In this document: in pieces, positions 26,681 through 33,813 of the stretch | How positions within the stretch are numbered: the first letter of the stretch is position 1 | Layout of the letters: each line of letters starts with the position of its first letter | NCBI RefSeq assembly: GCF_014647875.1 | Contig: NZ_BMQA01000012.1 | Location: forward strand, 153,986 to 217,985 | DNA from: Streptomyces brasiliensis | Lineage (GTDB): Bacteria; Actinomycetota; Actinomycetes; Streptomycetales; Streptomycetaceae | DNA length: 64,000 bases | Direction: 5' to 3' | Position numbers and translations under genes: made by a program | The notes under the pieces: generated by a model | The model's input: only the letters and a program-made list of their open reading frames with translations | Database searches by the model: none | Told to the model about the DNA's origin: nothing

Positions 26681-26787
26681 TGCGCGAGGAGCGCAAGCTG
26701 AAGCTGAGGCTTGTCGTGATGAAGCGGGTCCCCTGGATCCGCCTTGAATCTCAGACTCTTGCTCCAGACTCAGCATTCGCCGCCGAT

Positions 26788-26923
26788 CGCCGGAACGACC
26801 GGGCCCAGGCCCCAGCACGTCGAAATGCAGGTTCAAGTCCTGCCCGCGTAGCTCGATACGCGGTGGTCCAAAGGAAGGACGCGGCGACATCACGACTGAC
26901 CTGGGCTCTCAACCGCCCCGGCG
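26788..26923 (+). ncRNA. Candidate bacterial Y RNA (YrlA-like), circularly permuted tRNA mimic
   Basis: The parts of a tRNA occur here in permuted order. T-arm: stem 26827-26831/26839-26843 with loop TTCAAGT. Acceptor stem: CCGCGTA 26844-26850 pairs with TACGCGG 26857-26863 across only six bases. Then TG, and a D-arm GTCC-AAAGGAA-GGAC (26866-26880) with the conserved GG in its loop. The five-pair anticodon stem forms between 26882-26886 and 26818-26822, with one G-U. Instead of an anticodon loop, the ends extend into outer stems 26803-26809/26900-26906 (7 pairs) and 26788-26793/26918-26923 (6 pairs) around an internal loop. This is the arrangement described for bacterial YrlA Y RNAs, which bind the Ro protein through the outer stem. 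No Ro gene lies in the window. Confidence 0.78.
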
Positions 26924-26945
26924 TGTGAGCATGGGCGGCACATCG

Positions 26946-26976
26946 GGGCCCGGGGGCAGGCTACGCCCCCGGGCCC
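26946..26976 (+). terminator. Hairpin downstream of the Y-like RNA
   Basis: A perfect 12-base-pair G/C stem (26946-26957 with 26965-26976) with a 7-base loop lies 22 bases after the Y-like RNA and could end its transcript. It overlaps no intact gene. Confidence 0.6.
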
Positions 26977-26984
26977 GCTCCCGT

Positions 26985-27420
26985 TTCGCGGTGCGCTCCT
27001 TCTCGATCACCGTCGTCACCGTGCTCGTCCCCGCGCTCGTCATGGTCGGCGGGGAACCGCAGGCCTCCGTGAGCCGGATCGCCGAGACGCCGCCGGCCTG
27101 CGCGCTCGTGCTGGTCGTCGGACACCTGCCGATGCCGGGGCGGCGCGGAGCGGGCGCACGGGCCCGGCTCGCACAGGCGTATTTCACGCACGTGCTGTGC
27201 GAGTCCGGCGACCGGGCCGAGCGCTGGGCCCTGCGTCGCGAGGCCTACCGCACGCTCGCCGTGGCGCGCACCCGCCATCGCCCTGTCCGCCGCCGAACTG
27301 CCCACCCTCGCCCGGCACACCGAGGGCACGGACGCCGTCGCGATCGCCCTCGATGCATCGTCGACACGATCACGGCCTGCACCGCCCACCTCGACGACAC
27401 GGGCCGGCTCACCCCACGCC
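26985..27420 (+). pseudogene. Remnant of a FUSC-family membrane protein gene
   Basis: Conceptual translation gives RFAVRSFSITVVTVLVPALVMVGGEPQ, then ACALVLVVGHLPMPGRRGAG, a jump, and QAYFTHVLCESGDRAERWALRREAYRTL, all typical of FUSC (aromatic-acid exporter-like) proteins. Frame changes are needed near 27280 to read IALSAAELPTLARHTEG and near 27350 to read IVDTITACTAHLDDTGRLTP. No start codon, no complete domain and no stop in frame. Clearly decayed. Confidence 0.7.
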
Positions 27421-27464
27421 ACACTGTGCCGCCGGTGGCGGTGGATGCGTCCGAGTGGAGACCG

Positions 27465-27680
27465 TCACCCGATCCGCACCCACACCGGCGCGTGGTCCGA
27501 CCCCGGTGCCCCGCGTCGCGGCGCCGGATCCGCGCCCACCGACGGCAACTGCGGCGCGCCCGCGCCCGGCGTCCCGGTGCCCGCCTCCGTGACGCGGTGG
27601 ACCAGGTGGTGGCTGACCAGTATGTGGTCGATCAGTTCGCGGCGCCCGGAGTCGACGCGGGAGTAGCGCTCCGCCGCCGG
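27465..27680 (-). pseudogene. 3' fragment of an endonuclease/exonuclease/phosphatase gene
   Basis: On the minus strand this segment encodes YSRVDSGRRELIDHILVSHHLVHRV and ends PGSDHAPVWVRIG followed by a stop at 27465. IDHILVSH and SDHAPV are the C-terminal signatures of endonuclease/exonuclease/phosphatase proteins, with the catalytic DH pair. The N-terminal three quarters of the gene are missing, replaced by unrelated fragments. Confidence 0.65.
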
Positions 27681-27717
27681 TATCCATGCGCTGCGGCACC
27701 GGCGCGGGGCGGACGGC

Positions 27718-27824
27718 CGATCACCACCGCCCTCGCCCCGCACGCCCCCTACACCGTCACCGACGCCGACCTCGCCGCCACCGCCGAACTCGCCGGGGAG
27801 CACGGCCTGCCCGTGCACACGTCG
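27718..27824 (+). pseudogene. Fragment of an amidohydrolase gene
   Basis: About 35 codons read ITTALAPHAPYTVTDADLAATAELA, then GEHGLPVHT, matching the region of TRZ/ATZ-type amidohydrolases that carries a metal-binding His (APHAPYT) and the following VHT strand. The flanks belong to other families, so this is a stranded internal fragment fused in frame to the DUF899 remnant. Confidence 0.55.
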
Positions 27825-28148
27825 TTCGCGGCCGTGTCCCGGGCGCCGTTCACGAAGATCCTGCCGTTCAAGGCGCGGATGGGCTGGGCGGTGCCCTGTC
27901 TGTCGTCCTACGACAACGACTTCAACCGCGACTTCGAGGTGACCCTGGAGCGGGACGGCGCACTGGTCGAGCGGCCCGGGCTCAGCTGCTTCCTGCGTGA
28001 GTACGACCGGATCTTCCACACCTATTCGGCCCACGACCGTGCACTCGACGGTCTGGGCTCCACCGACAGTCTGCTGGACCTGACGGCGCTGGGCCGGACC
28101 TCCACGGGCAGTGACCGTGTCCGCTATCACGACGAGTACGAAAACTGA
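27825..28148 (+). pseudogene. C-terminal fragment of a DUF899 (thioredoxin-like) gene
   Basis: The translation SFAAVSRAPFTKILPFKARMGW, then SSYDNDFNRDFEVTLERDG, SCFLREYDRIFHTYSAHDRALDGLG and SLLDLTALGR is the C-terminal two thirds of DUF899 proteins, which are predicted thioredoxin-fold dithiol-disulfide enzymes. The N-terminal part with the active-site region is absent, and the frame is joined to an amidohydrolase fragment. It ends at TGA 28146-28148. Confidence 0.68.
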
Positions 28149-28301
28149 CACAAAGCGTGTCCGGAGTGCCGGAAAGTCAACGGATCCTCACCCTCCGCGT
28201 CGAGTGAGTGTCGAGTAGGTCTCAGTCCCGTGACCGGGCGAGGCGTTTCACGTCTCCAGGGCGTTAACTCCTACAAGTACGACGCTTACTGGAGGTGCAG
28301 G

Positions 28302-28478
28302 ATGGTGAACGGGCGAACGGTGCTCGAGCGCTTTCCCGCCGGTGGACCGCGTGGCTCATGGCCGGCCGAGGAGTTCGCGCACGCGCGCCGTCTCGAAGGT
28401 CTGCCCGCCGAGGTCGTGATGGACCTCGCGACGGACACGTTCCTGGTGATAGTCCGGGGTGCCGAGGGCACGGAATAG
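28302..28478 (+). CDS. Small hypothetical protein
   Basis: A 58-residue protein: MVNGRTVLERFPAGGPRGSW, then PAEEFAHARRLEGLPAEVVMDLATDTFLVIVRGAE. The end forms predicted beta strands (VVMDLATDTFLVIV). I do not recognise the family. GGAGGTG at 28291-28297 lies just before ATG 28302, or 7 bases before a GTG at 28305, so either codon could be used. It is convergent with the ABC exporter gene, whose stop lies 7 bases beyond. Confidence 0.6.
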   Translation: MVNGRTVLERFPAGGPRGSWPAEEFAHARRLEGLPAEVVMDLATDTFLVIVRGAEGTE

Positions 28479-28484
28479 GCGTGC

Positions 28485-30431
28485 TCAACCCGCCTTCGGC
28501 GTAGGCAGTTTCGCGGTGAACTGCTCCGCCTGGAGGGCGTACAGCTCCGCGTAGACGCCGCCGGTGGCCAGGAGTTCGTCCGGGGTGCCGGACTCCACCA
28601 GGCGGCCGTGCTCCAGGACATGCACCAGATCGGCGTGGCGCACCGACGCCAGCCGGTGGGTGATCAGGACCACCGTCTGCCCGCTGCCCGCCAGCGCGCG
28701 GATCTTCTCGAACACCTCCAGCTCGGCCCGGGCGTCCAGGGCCGCCGTCGGCTCGTCCACGATCAGGATGCGCCCGCGCCGGTACGCGGCCCGGGCGATA
28801 CCGAGCCGCTGCCACTGGCCGCCGGACAGCTCATGCCCGCCGCTGAAGTTTCGGACCAGCAGTGTGTCCAGGCCGCGCGGCAGATCCGCGACCACGTCCT
28901 CGGCGCCCGCCTCCGCGACCGACGCGGCCAGGCGTTCCTCGGTCAGCCGCACCGAGGAACGGCCGATGGCGACATTGACGCGCGCGGTGAACGGCCAGCG
29001 CTTGAAGTCCTGCGCCACCATCGCGATCCGCTCGGCGAGCGCGTGCCGGTCGGCCCGCGCCGCGTCGACGCCGTCCCACAGGATCCGGCCCCGGTCCGGC
29101 TTGTACAGTCCCGCGAGCAGCTTGACCAGGGTCGTCTTGCCCGAGCCGTTCTCGCCGACCAGCGCCACGATCCGGCCCAGTGGCAGGGTGAGGGTGACGT
29201 CGTCGAGCGCCGGGCGGGTGGCCTCACCCGGGTAGCTGAACGTGACGTTCTCGAACCGGATCTCCCGCGGGTCCTCCGGCAGCGTCTCCCCGCCGACCGG
29301 GATCGCCCGTTCGGCCGCCTCTACGTACAGCCGTTGCAGATCGCCCACGAACAGGGCCTCCTCGTGCAACTGGTTGATCTCCAGGACGAGCGTGTCCAGG
29401 CTGGCGGAACCGGTGCGGATCGCGATCACCGCCGTACCGGCCACGGACAGGGCCATCGTCCCCGACAGCAGCAGCCCGCCGAGCGTCGCGTACGTCGCCA
29501 CGGTCGCGAGCCCCGTCCAGGCCGCCGCGATCAGTCCCGTACGCGCGGCGAGCCGGGCCAGCCGGGCCTGTTCCGCCTCCGCGGTCTCCGACATGGCCCG
29601 GAAGTGCCGCAACAGGAAGGGGCCGACGCCGTGCACCCGGATCTCCGGGGCGGCCTCCGGCTCAGTCAGCAGGCCGGCGATCAGATGTCCGGCGCGGGCG
29701 TGCTGCACCCAGGTGTGGAACGACTCGTAGCGGCGCCGCGCGTTGGTCAGGGCGCCCCAGGCGCTGGGCAGGGTCATGGTCAGCAGGAGCGGCAGCAGCG
29801 CCGGGTGCAGCACCGTGAGCACGCCGGCCGCCGTGACCAGCGAGATCACGGCGTTCACCACGCGCGTCCCGTACATGATCATGCGGCGTGCGGACATGGC
29901 GCCGTACTGGGCGGTGTCCAGCAGCTTGTGGAAGGCGTGGTCCTCGATCGCGGCCAGCTCCACGGCGGCGGCCCGCTCCAGATACAGCTCGGTCGCCACA
30001 CGCTCCACCTTGGGCTCCAGCCGGCCGGTGGCGTACGTCGACGCGGCCCGCAGCAGCGCGCCCACGAGCAGTACGGCGGCCATGGCGACGAGCGCCGGCG
30101 CGGCACCGCGCAGCCGGTCCTCGATCGTGCCGCCGCCGATCAGCCGCCCCAGCACGCTGTTCACGGCCAGCAGGCTCACGGCCTGGGCCGCGCCCCGGCC
30201 GGTCTCGGCGATCAGCACGGTCCGCGCGGCCCGCGGATCGGCCTGCCGCGCGAGCCGGAAACTGGAGGCAAGCATCCCGGGCAGCCGCGTCACCATGGCC
30301 CGGAAGTCCAGCTCCAGAAAGGCGTCCCGGTGCTGATTCCACCCCATGTCGTACCGCAGAGCTCCCCCGAAGAGCAGCCGCTCCGACTCGGACACCTCGG
30401 GCACAACGGGCCCCCGCCTCTTCCCCACCAT
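28485..30431 (-). CDS. ABC transporter, fused permease and ATP-binding protein
   Basis: A half-exporter of about 648 residues. The N-terminal membrane domain (about residues 60-370) has six probable helices, including SLVTAAGVLTVLHPALLPLLL and LATVATYATLGGLLLSG. The C-terminal ATPase has Walker A LVGENGSGKTTLVKLL, signature LSGGQWQRLGIARAAYRRG, Walker B ILIVDEPTAALD and switch His in LITHRL. It probably works as a homodimer exporting an unknown compound, as no partner is adjacent. ATG at 30431 or GTG at 30428 follow GGGGGAGGG; a GTG at 30452 is a third option. Confidence 0.9.
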   Translation of the reverse strand: MVGKRRGPVVPEVSESERLLFGGALRYDMGWNQHRDAFLELDFRAMVTRLPGMLASSFRLARQADPRAARTVLIAETGRGAAQAVSLLAVNSVLGRLIGGGTIEDRLRGAAPALVAMAAVLLVGALLRAASTYATGRLEPKVERVATELYLERAAAVELAAIEDHAFHKLLDTAQYGAMSARRMIMYGTRVVNAVISLVTAAGVLTVLHPALLPLLLTMTLPSAWGALTNARRRYESFHTWVQHARAGHLIAGLLTEPEAAPEIRVHGVGPFLLRHFRAMSETAEAEQARLARLAARTGLIAAAWTGLATVATYATLGGLLLSGTMALSVAGTAVIAIRTGSASLDTLVLEINQLHEEALFVGDLQRLYVEAAERAIPVGGETLPEDPREIRFENVTFSYPGEATRPALDDVTLTLPLGRIVALVGENGSGKTTLVKLLAGLYKPDRGRILWDGVDAARADRHALAERIAMVAQDFKRWPFTARVNVAIGRSSVRLTEERLAASVAEAGAEDVVADLPRGLDTLLVRNFSGGHELSGGQWQRLGIARAAYRRGRILIVDEPTAALDARAELEVFEKIRALAGSGQTVVLITHRLASVRHADLVHVLEHGRLVESGTPDELLATGGVYAELYALQAEQFTAKLPTPKAG

Positions 30432-30740
30432 CGCCCTCCCCCGGACGCGCACGAAGGGCCACTATCGCGGGGAGGCCGGGGGTGAGACAGGGCGCGCGTG
30501 GAGGCGAGCGGCGCGATGGGGCGCACGCCGGGGGTACGTGGGAGTTTTTCCGCGGGGGTGGCGCGAGCGCGGTGGAGCGGAGCGCGCGGTGCGCTGTACC
30601 GGATGGGACCGGTGCGTTTGTGCGGCCTCGTGTCCGCAGCCACCACCGGTTTCTCGGTGCCGGGCGGCACAAACGCACCGATCACCGACAAGAGACGGCC
30701 GGTGAAGAGCCGACGATCTCCGGGCAAGGCCCCGCAGGGA
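30432..30740. other. Intergenic region upstream of the ABC exporter
   Basis: This 309-base gap lies between the exporter start and the end of the 144-residue gene, all on the minus strand. Apart from the exporter ribosome binding site next to 30432-30440 and the inverted repeat at 30610-30680, I see no gene or clear promoter. Confidence 0.5.
30610..30680. repeat. Long-range 14-bp inverted repeat
   Basis: CGGTGCGTTTGTGC at 30610-30623 is repeated in inverse orientation at 30667-30680, separated by 43 bases that contain further weak pairing (CACCGGT, GGTGCCGGG). It could be a terminator for the 144-residue gene, a paired operator for the ABC exporter, or the ends of a 71-base miniature element. 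Confidence 0.55.
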
Positions 30741-31175
30741 TCACGCGCTGATGGGGCGCGACCAGTCCGGTGTGGTCCCCGTGATCCGGCACAGGGCGAG
30801 GTACAAGGGGATCGGTGGGGTGTACGGAACCGTGCCGTCCGGGCGGTTGATCAGGCGGGCCGTCGTGGGGACGGGGGCGCCGGAGGCGTAGTGGGCCGGG
30901 GCCGGCCAGGGGAGGGCGTAGTCCGAGTCGGACGGGACGATCCACCACCAGTGCGACGCGTCGGCGTACAGACAGCCCACGCGGGGGAGCCGGTGCAGCA
31001 GCAGCGGTCCGAAGTCGGCCGGTACCGCCACGGCGTCACAGCCGAGCGGGGCGGTCATGCCCTCGGGGAGAGGGAGGGGCCGGGGCGCTCCGGGCGTGCG
31101 CTGTCCGCGTTGCAGACGCACCAATGTGTCCAGTCCGATCACCTGGCCGAAGCCGGAAGCGCCGCTCACAGCCAT
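30741..31175 (-). CDS. Hypothetical protein in a WhiJ-like cluster
   Basis: A 144-residue soluble protein with LGCDAVAVPADFGPLLLHRL, then CLYADASHWWWIVPSDSDYALPWPAPAHYASG, and DWSRPISA at the end. Trp/Pro-rich proteins of this kind are common in Streptomyces beside RsbW-like ATPase and HTH/DUF397 genes, but their function is unknown. Its ATG at 31175 overlaps the end of the upstream ATPase gene by 10 bases, so the two are translationally coupled. Confidence 0.7.
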   Translation of the reverse strand: MAVSGASGFGQVIGLDTLVRLQRGQRTPGAPRPLPLPEGMTAPLGCDAVAVPADFGPLLLHRLPRVGCLYADASHWWWIVPSDSDYALPWPAPAHYASGAPVPTTARLINRPDGTVPYTPPIPLYLALCRITGTTPDWSRPISA

Positions 31176-31816
31176 TCGGGCCTCGCCGGTCGCCGCGTCT
31201 CGGTCTCCGGCAGCGGAAGGCGCTGCCGCTGCACACGTTCCTCCTCGCCGGAGCCCCGCGACTGCCCGGGCTTGGGACGCGTTCCCCAGCCCAGGTCGTT
31301 GCGCGGCTCGCCCAGATCGTGCCCGGCGTCGCTCTCACGCGGCAGATCGGCCCAGACCAGCAGACCGGGACCGTGCTCCTGCGCACCCCAGGCCTGGCAC
31401 AGGGCGTCGACGAGAAGCAATCCCCTCCCGTGCTCCTCCTCGGGCTGCTGAGCGGACGGGTGGGGCTCGCCGGGGGCGCAGCCCTCGTCACGCACGGCTA
31501 TGCGCACCGTGTCGTCGTGGTCGTGCAGTTCGCACACCACGCGACTGCTCGCCGTGTGCACGATCGCGTTGGTCACCAGCTCGGATACGACCAGCACCGC
31601 TGTGTCACAGGTGTCCGCGCACACCGACCAGCCCGTCAGCCGGGCACGCGTCAGTCGTCTCGCCTGTGCGGGAGAGCCCGGATGCGCGGCCAGCTCGAAG
31701 CGGAACCTGCGTGCGGCAACGTCCCCACCAGGGGTTGCTTCCGCAGCGGCACCGAGACCGGGACGGTCTGCGGCGGCATCTGTTCCTAAGGGCGGGGACG
31801 GAATCACGCTTGCCAC
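31166..31816 (-). CDS. RsbW-like ATP-binding (anti-sigma-factor-type) protein
   Basis: A protein of about 216 residues with a GHKL/HATPase fold. The N box is VVSELVTNAIVHT, the G1 box VRIAVRDEG, and the G2-like segment HGRGLLLVDALCQAWG, as in RsbW/SpoIIAB serine kinases that bind sigma or anti-sigma antagonists. The C-terminal 45 residues are charged and low-complexity. GTG at 31816 is the best guess, though no strong ribosome site is present and GTG at 31807 is possible. It is divergent from the HTH gene and overlaps the hypothetical gene downstream. The arrangement matches abaA/whiJ-type developmental loci. Confidence 0.8.
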   Translation of the reverse strand: MASVIPSPPLGTDAAADRPGLGAAAEATPGGDVAARRFRFELAAHPGSPAQARRLTRARLTGWSVCADTCDTAVLVVSELVTNAIVHTASSRVVCELHDHDDTVRIAVRDEGCAPGEPHPSAQQPEEEHGRGLLLVDALCQAWGAQEHGPGLLVWADLPRESDAGHDLGEPRNDLGWGTRPKPGQSRGSGEEERVQRQRLPLPETETRRPARPEWL

Positions 31817-32091
31817 TATCGCCCCGCCGTGAACACTTGGCAAGTGGCACTCTGAAAAATGCAGAGTGATGTGTGACGCCGTCAGGGCCGTGGCACACTG
31901 CTCGCAACAGCACCTCGAGCGGCGCCAGTTGGGATCATCGAAGATCCGCCGATCTTCGAATGAATCTTCGAATGGCGCCGCAGGGCTGTCAGGGTTCGGA
32001 CGACATTCGGTCACTATGTGGACCGTTTTCGCCCGATTTTTCGTTCAGGATTCAGTTTTCTCGTTCGGGATTCAATCGTGGAGGTGGGAGC

Positions 32092-32952
32092 GTGAGCGAA
32101 CCGCGGTCCGCGCCGACCGTGGGCCAGGTGGTCCTCGGCCGACGCCTGCTGGACCTGCGGGAACGCGCCGGCCTCAAGCGGGAGGAAGCCGCCCGCGTCC
32201 TCCGCGTCGCCCCCGCCACCGTCCGCCGTATGGAAATGGCCGAGGTCGCCCTCAAGATCCCGTACCTCCAACTGCTCCTGAAGGCCTACGGAGTCCAGGA
32301 CGACGAGGCCGACCTCTTCGTGCAACTCGCCGAGGAGGCCAACAGACCCGGCTGGTGGCAGCGCTTCCACGACATCCTGCCGGGCTGGTTCTCGATGTAC
32401 GTCAGCCTGGAGGGCGCGGCGAGCCTCATGCGGTCGTACGAGCCGCACTTCGTGCCCGGGCTGCTGCAGACCGAGGACTACGCGCGCGGCGTCCTGAAGT
32501 CGGGCGCCATCGGCCAGACCAGCCCGGAGGACATCGAGCGCCACGTCCAGCTGCGCATGCAGCGCCAGGACCTGCTCACCCGCCAGGACGCCCCCCGCTT
32601 CTGGGTCGTGATGGACGAGACCGCGCTGCGCCGCCCGGTCGGCGGCCCCGAGGTGATGCGCGAGCAGATCGACAAGCTGCTCGAGGCCACGAAGCTGCCC
32701 AACGTGACGCTCCAGGTCGCCCCGTTCGCCGGCGGGCCGCACCCCGGCACGTACGGGCCCTTCGTGCTGTTCCGATTTGCCGTGCCCGAACTTCCGGACA
32801 TGGTCTACAGCGAGTACCTGACCGGCGCCGTCTACCTGGACGCGCGCTCCGAGGTGGCGACCCACCTCGAGGTCATGGACCGCATGGCGGCTCAGGCCGC
32901 TACGGCACATCGCACGAAGGAGATCCTCCGGGATCTCCGCAAGGAGTTGTGA
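32092..32952 (+). CDS. XRE-family HTH regulator with DUF5753 domain (WhiJ-like)
   Basis: A 286-residue DNA-binding protein. Residues 10-65 form the helix-turn-helix (VLGRRLLDLRERAGLKREEAARVLRVAPATVRRMEMAE), and residues 100-280 the DUF5753 domain (FVPGLLQTEDYARGVL, RFWVVMDETALRRPVGG, VTLQVAPFAGGPHPGTYGPFVLF). Such proteins pair with DUF397 proteins in Streptomyces and include WhiJ, a regulator of sporulation. GTG at 32092 follows GGAGGTGGGAG. The stop TGA is directly followed by the ATG of the DUF397 gene. Confidence 0.92.
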   Translation: MSEPRSAPTVGQVVLGRRLLDLRERAGLKREEAARVLRVAPATVRRMEMAEVALKIPYLQLLLKAYGVQDDEADLFVQLAEEANRPGWWQRFHDILPGWFSMYVSLEGAASLMRSYEPHFVPGLLQTEDYARGVLKSGAIGQTSPEDIERHVQLRMQRQDLLTRQDAPRFWVVMDETALRRPVGGPEVMREQIDKLLEATKLPNVTLQVAPFAGGPHPGTYGPFVLFRFAVPELPDMVYSEYLTGAVYLDARSEVATHLEVMDRMAAQAATAHRTKEILRDLRKEL

Positions 32953-33228
32953 ATGGATCGCATCAAGTCCCAGCCCGGGCCGCTGTTTTGCGGACAGCGG
33001 ATCTACAACGGCATGCCCGCGCGTGAGCTGGGCAGCGAGGGCTGGCACAAGCCGTGGAGCGGCGGCAACGGCGGCAACTGCCTGGAGGCGATGAAGCTGG
33101 CCGACGGCCGCATCGCCGTCCGCCAGTCGACCGACCCCGACGGCCCGGCGCTGATCTACACCCCGGCCGAGATGACGGCCTTCATCGAGGGAGCGAAGGC
33201 AGGGGAGGCGGACTTCCTGGTGTCCTGA
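32953..33228 (+). CDS. DUF397 domain protein
   Basis: The 91-residue protein has the DUF397 core GWHKPWSGGNGGNCLEAMKLADGRIAVRQSTDPDGPALIYTPAEMTAFIEGAKAGEADFL. DUF397 proteins are small partners of WhiJ-like HTH regulators and are thought to relieve repression by binding them. The ATG immediately follows the TGA of the regulator (TGAATG), so the pair is co-translated. Together with the divergent ATPase it completes a whiJ-like unit. Confidence 0.92.
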   Translation: MDRIKSQPGPLFCGQRIYNGMPARELGSEGWHKPWSGGNGGNCLEAMKLADGRIAVRQSTDPDGPALIYTPAEMTAFIEGAKAGEADFLVS

Positions 33229-33319
33229 ACCACCTCCACTTGATTTTCTTTCTGGCTCGACTTCCTTAAATTGGCACTGACTTGATCTTCAACTGCGTTC
33301 GGCACTTACCGAGTTCCGC

Positions 33320-33769
33320 ATGACCGGGCAGGACAGCGGGGCAGCGCTCAGGATCGACACCAGCAGACCGCACCCGGCCCGCATATACGACTGGTACTAC
33401 GGCGGCAAGGACAACTACCCCGTCGACGAGTGGGGGTACCGCCCACTCCCTTGAGGCAGCGGGGGAGGGCCGGCAGATGCCGGCCCTCCCCCAGGGTGCC
33501 GGTGATGGCACGCGTCAATGCGCGTTCATGCACCGGGCCGCGTCGTCTCCTGCGACAGCGACCCGATCGTGCTGACCCACGCGGCGGCCCTGCTGTGCAG
33601 TACGCCCGAGGGCGTCACCGAGTACCTCCAGGCCGACGTGCGCGATCCGGCCGCGATCGTCGAGGGCGCACGCCGCGTCCTCGACTTCGACCGGCCGGTC
33701 GCCCCACGGGCCGACGGTACGGCGCGCGGCGGTGCGGTACGGCGCGACTTGGAAGAGACGGCCGGGTGA
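33320..33769 (+). pseudogene. Broken DUF574-type SAM-dependent methyltransferase gene
   Basis: The N-terminus reads SGAALRIDTSRPHPARIYDWYYGGKDNYPVDE, the family signature, then leaves the frame at a TGA at 33452-33454. A later segment in another frame (33540-33715) encodes RVVSCDSDPIVLTHAAALL, then CSTPEGVTEYLQADVRDPAAIVEGARRVLDFDRPVA, the middle of the same family. The SAM-binding motif region between them and the C-terminal half are missing. An unrelated hairpin sequence sits at the break. Confidence 0.78.
33461..33492. terminator. Strong hairpin inside the methyltransferase remnant
   Basis: A perfect 14-base-pair G/C stem (33461-33474 with 33479-33492) with the four-base loop AGAT lies at the break in the methyltransferase gene. 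It looks like a terminator brought in with the rearrangement. Confidence 0.6.
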
Positions 33770-33813
33770 GGCACCGGTGCGCGGGTCGACCCACCCGGTC
33801 ACCCCCCCGTCTC

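Noticed and set aside
26827..26880. Ordinary tRNA gene
   Set aside because: T-arm and D-arm are present but in reversed order, no anticodon loop exists and no CCA follows. A normal cloverleaf in linear order cannot be drawn.
26788..26923. Two-piece (permuted) tmRNA
   Set aside because: The acceptor lacks the G-U pair needed for alanine charging, there is no tag-peptide frame or pseudoknot region, and the element is too short.
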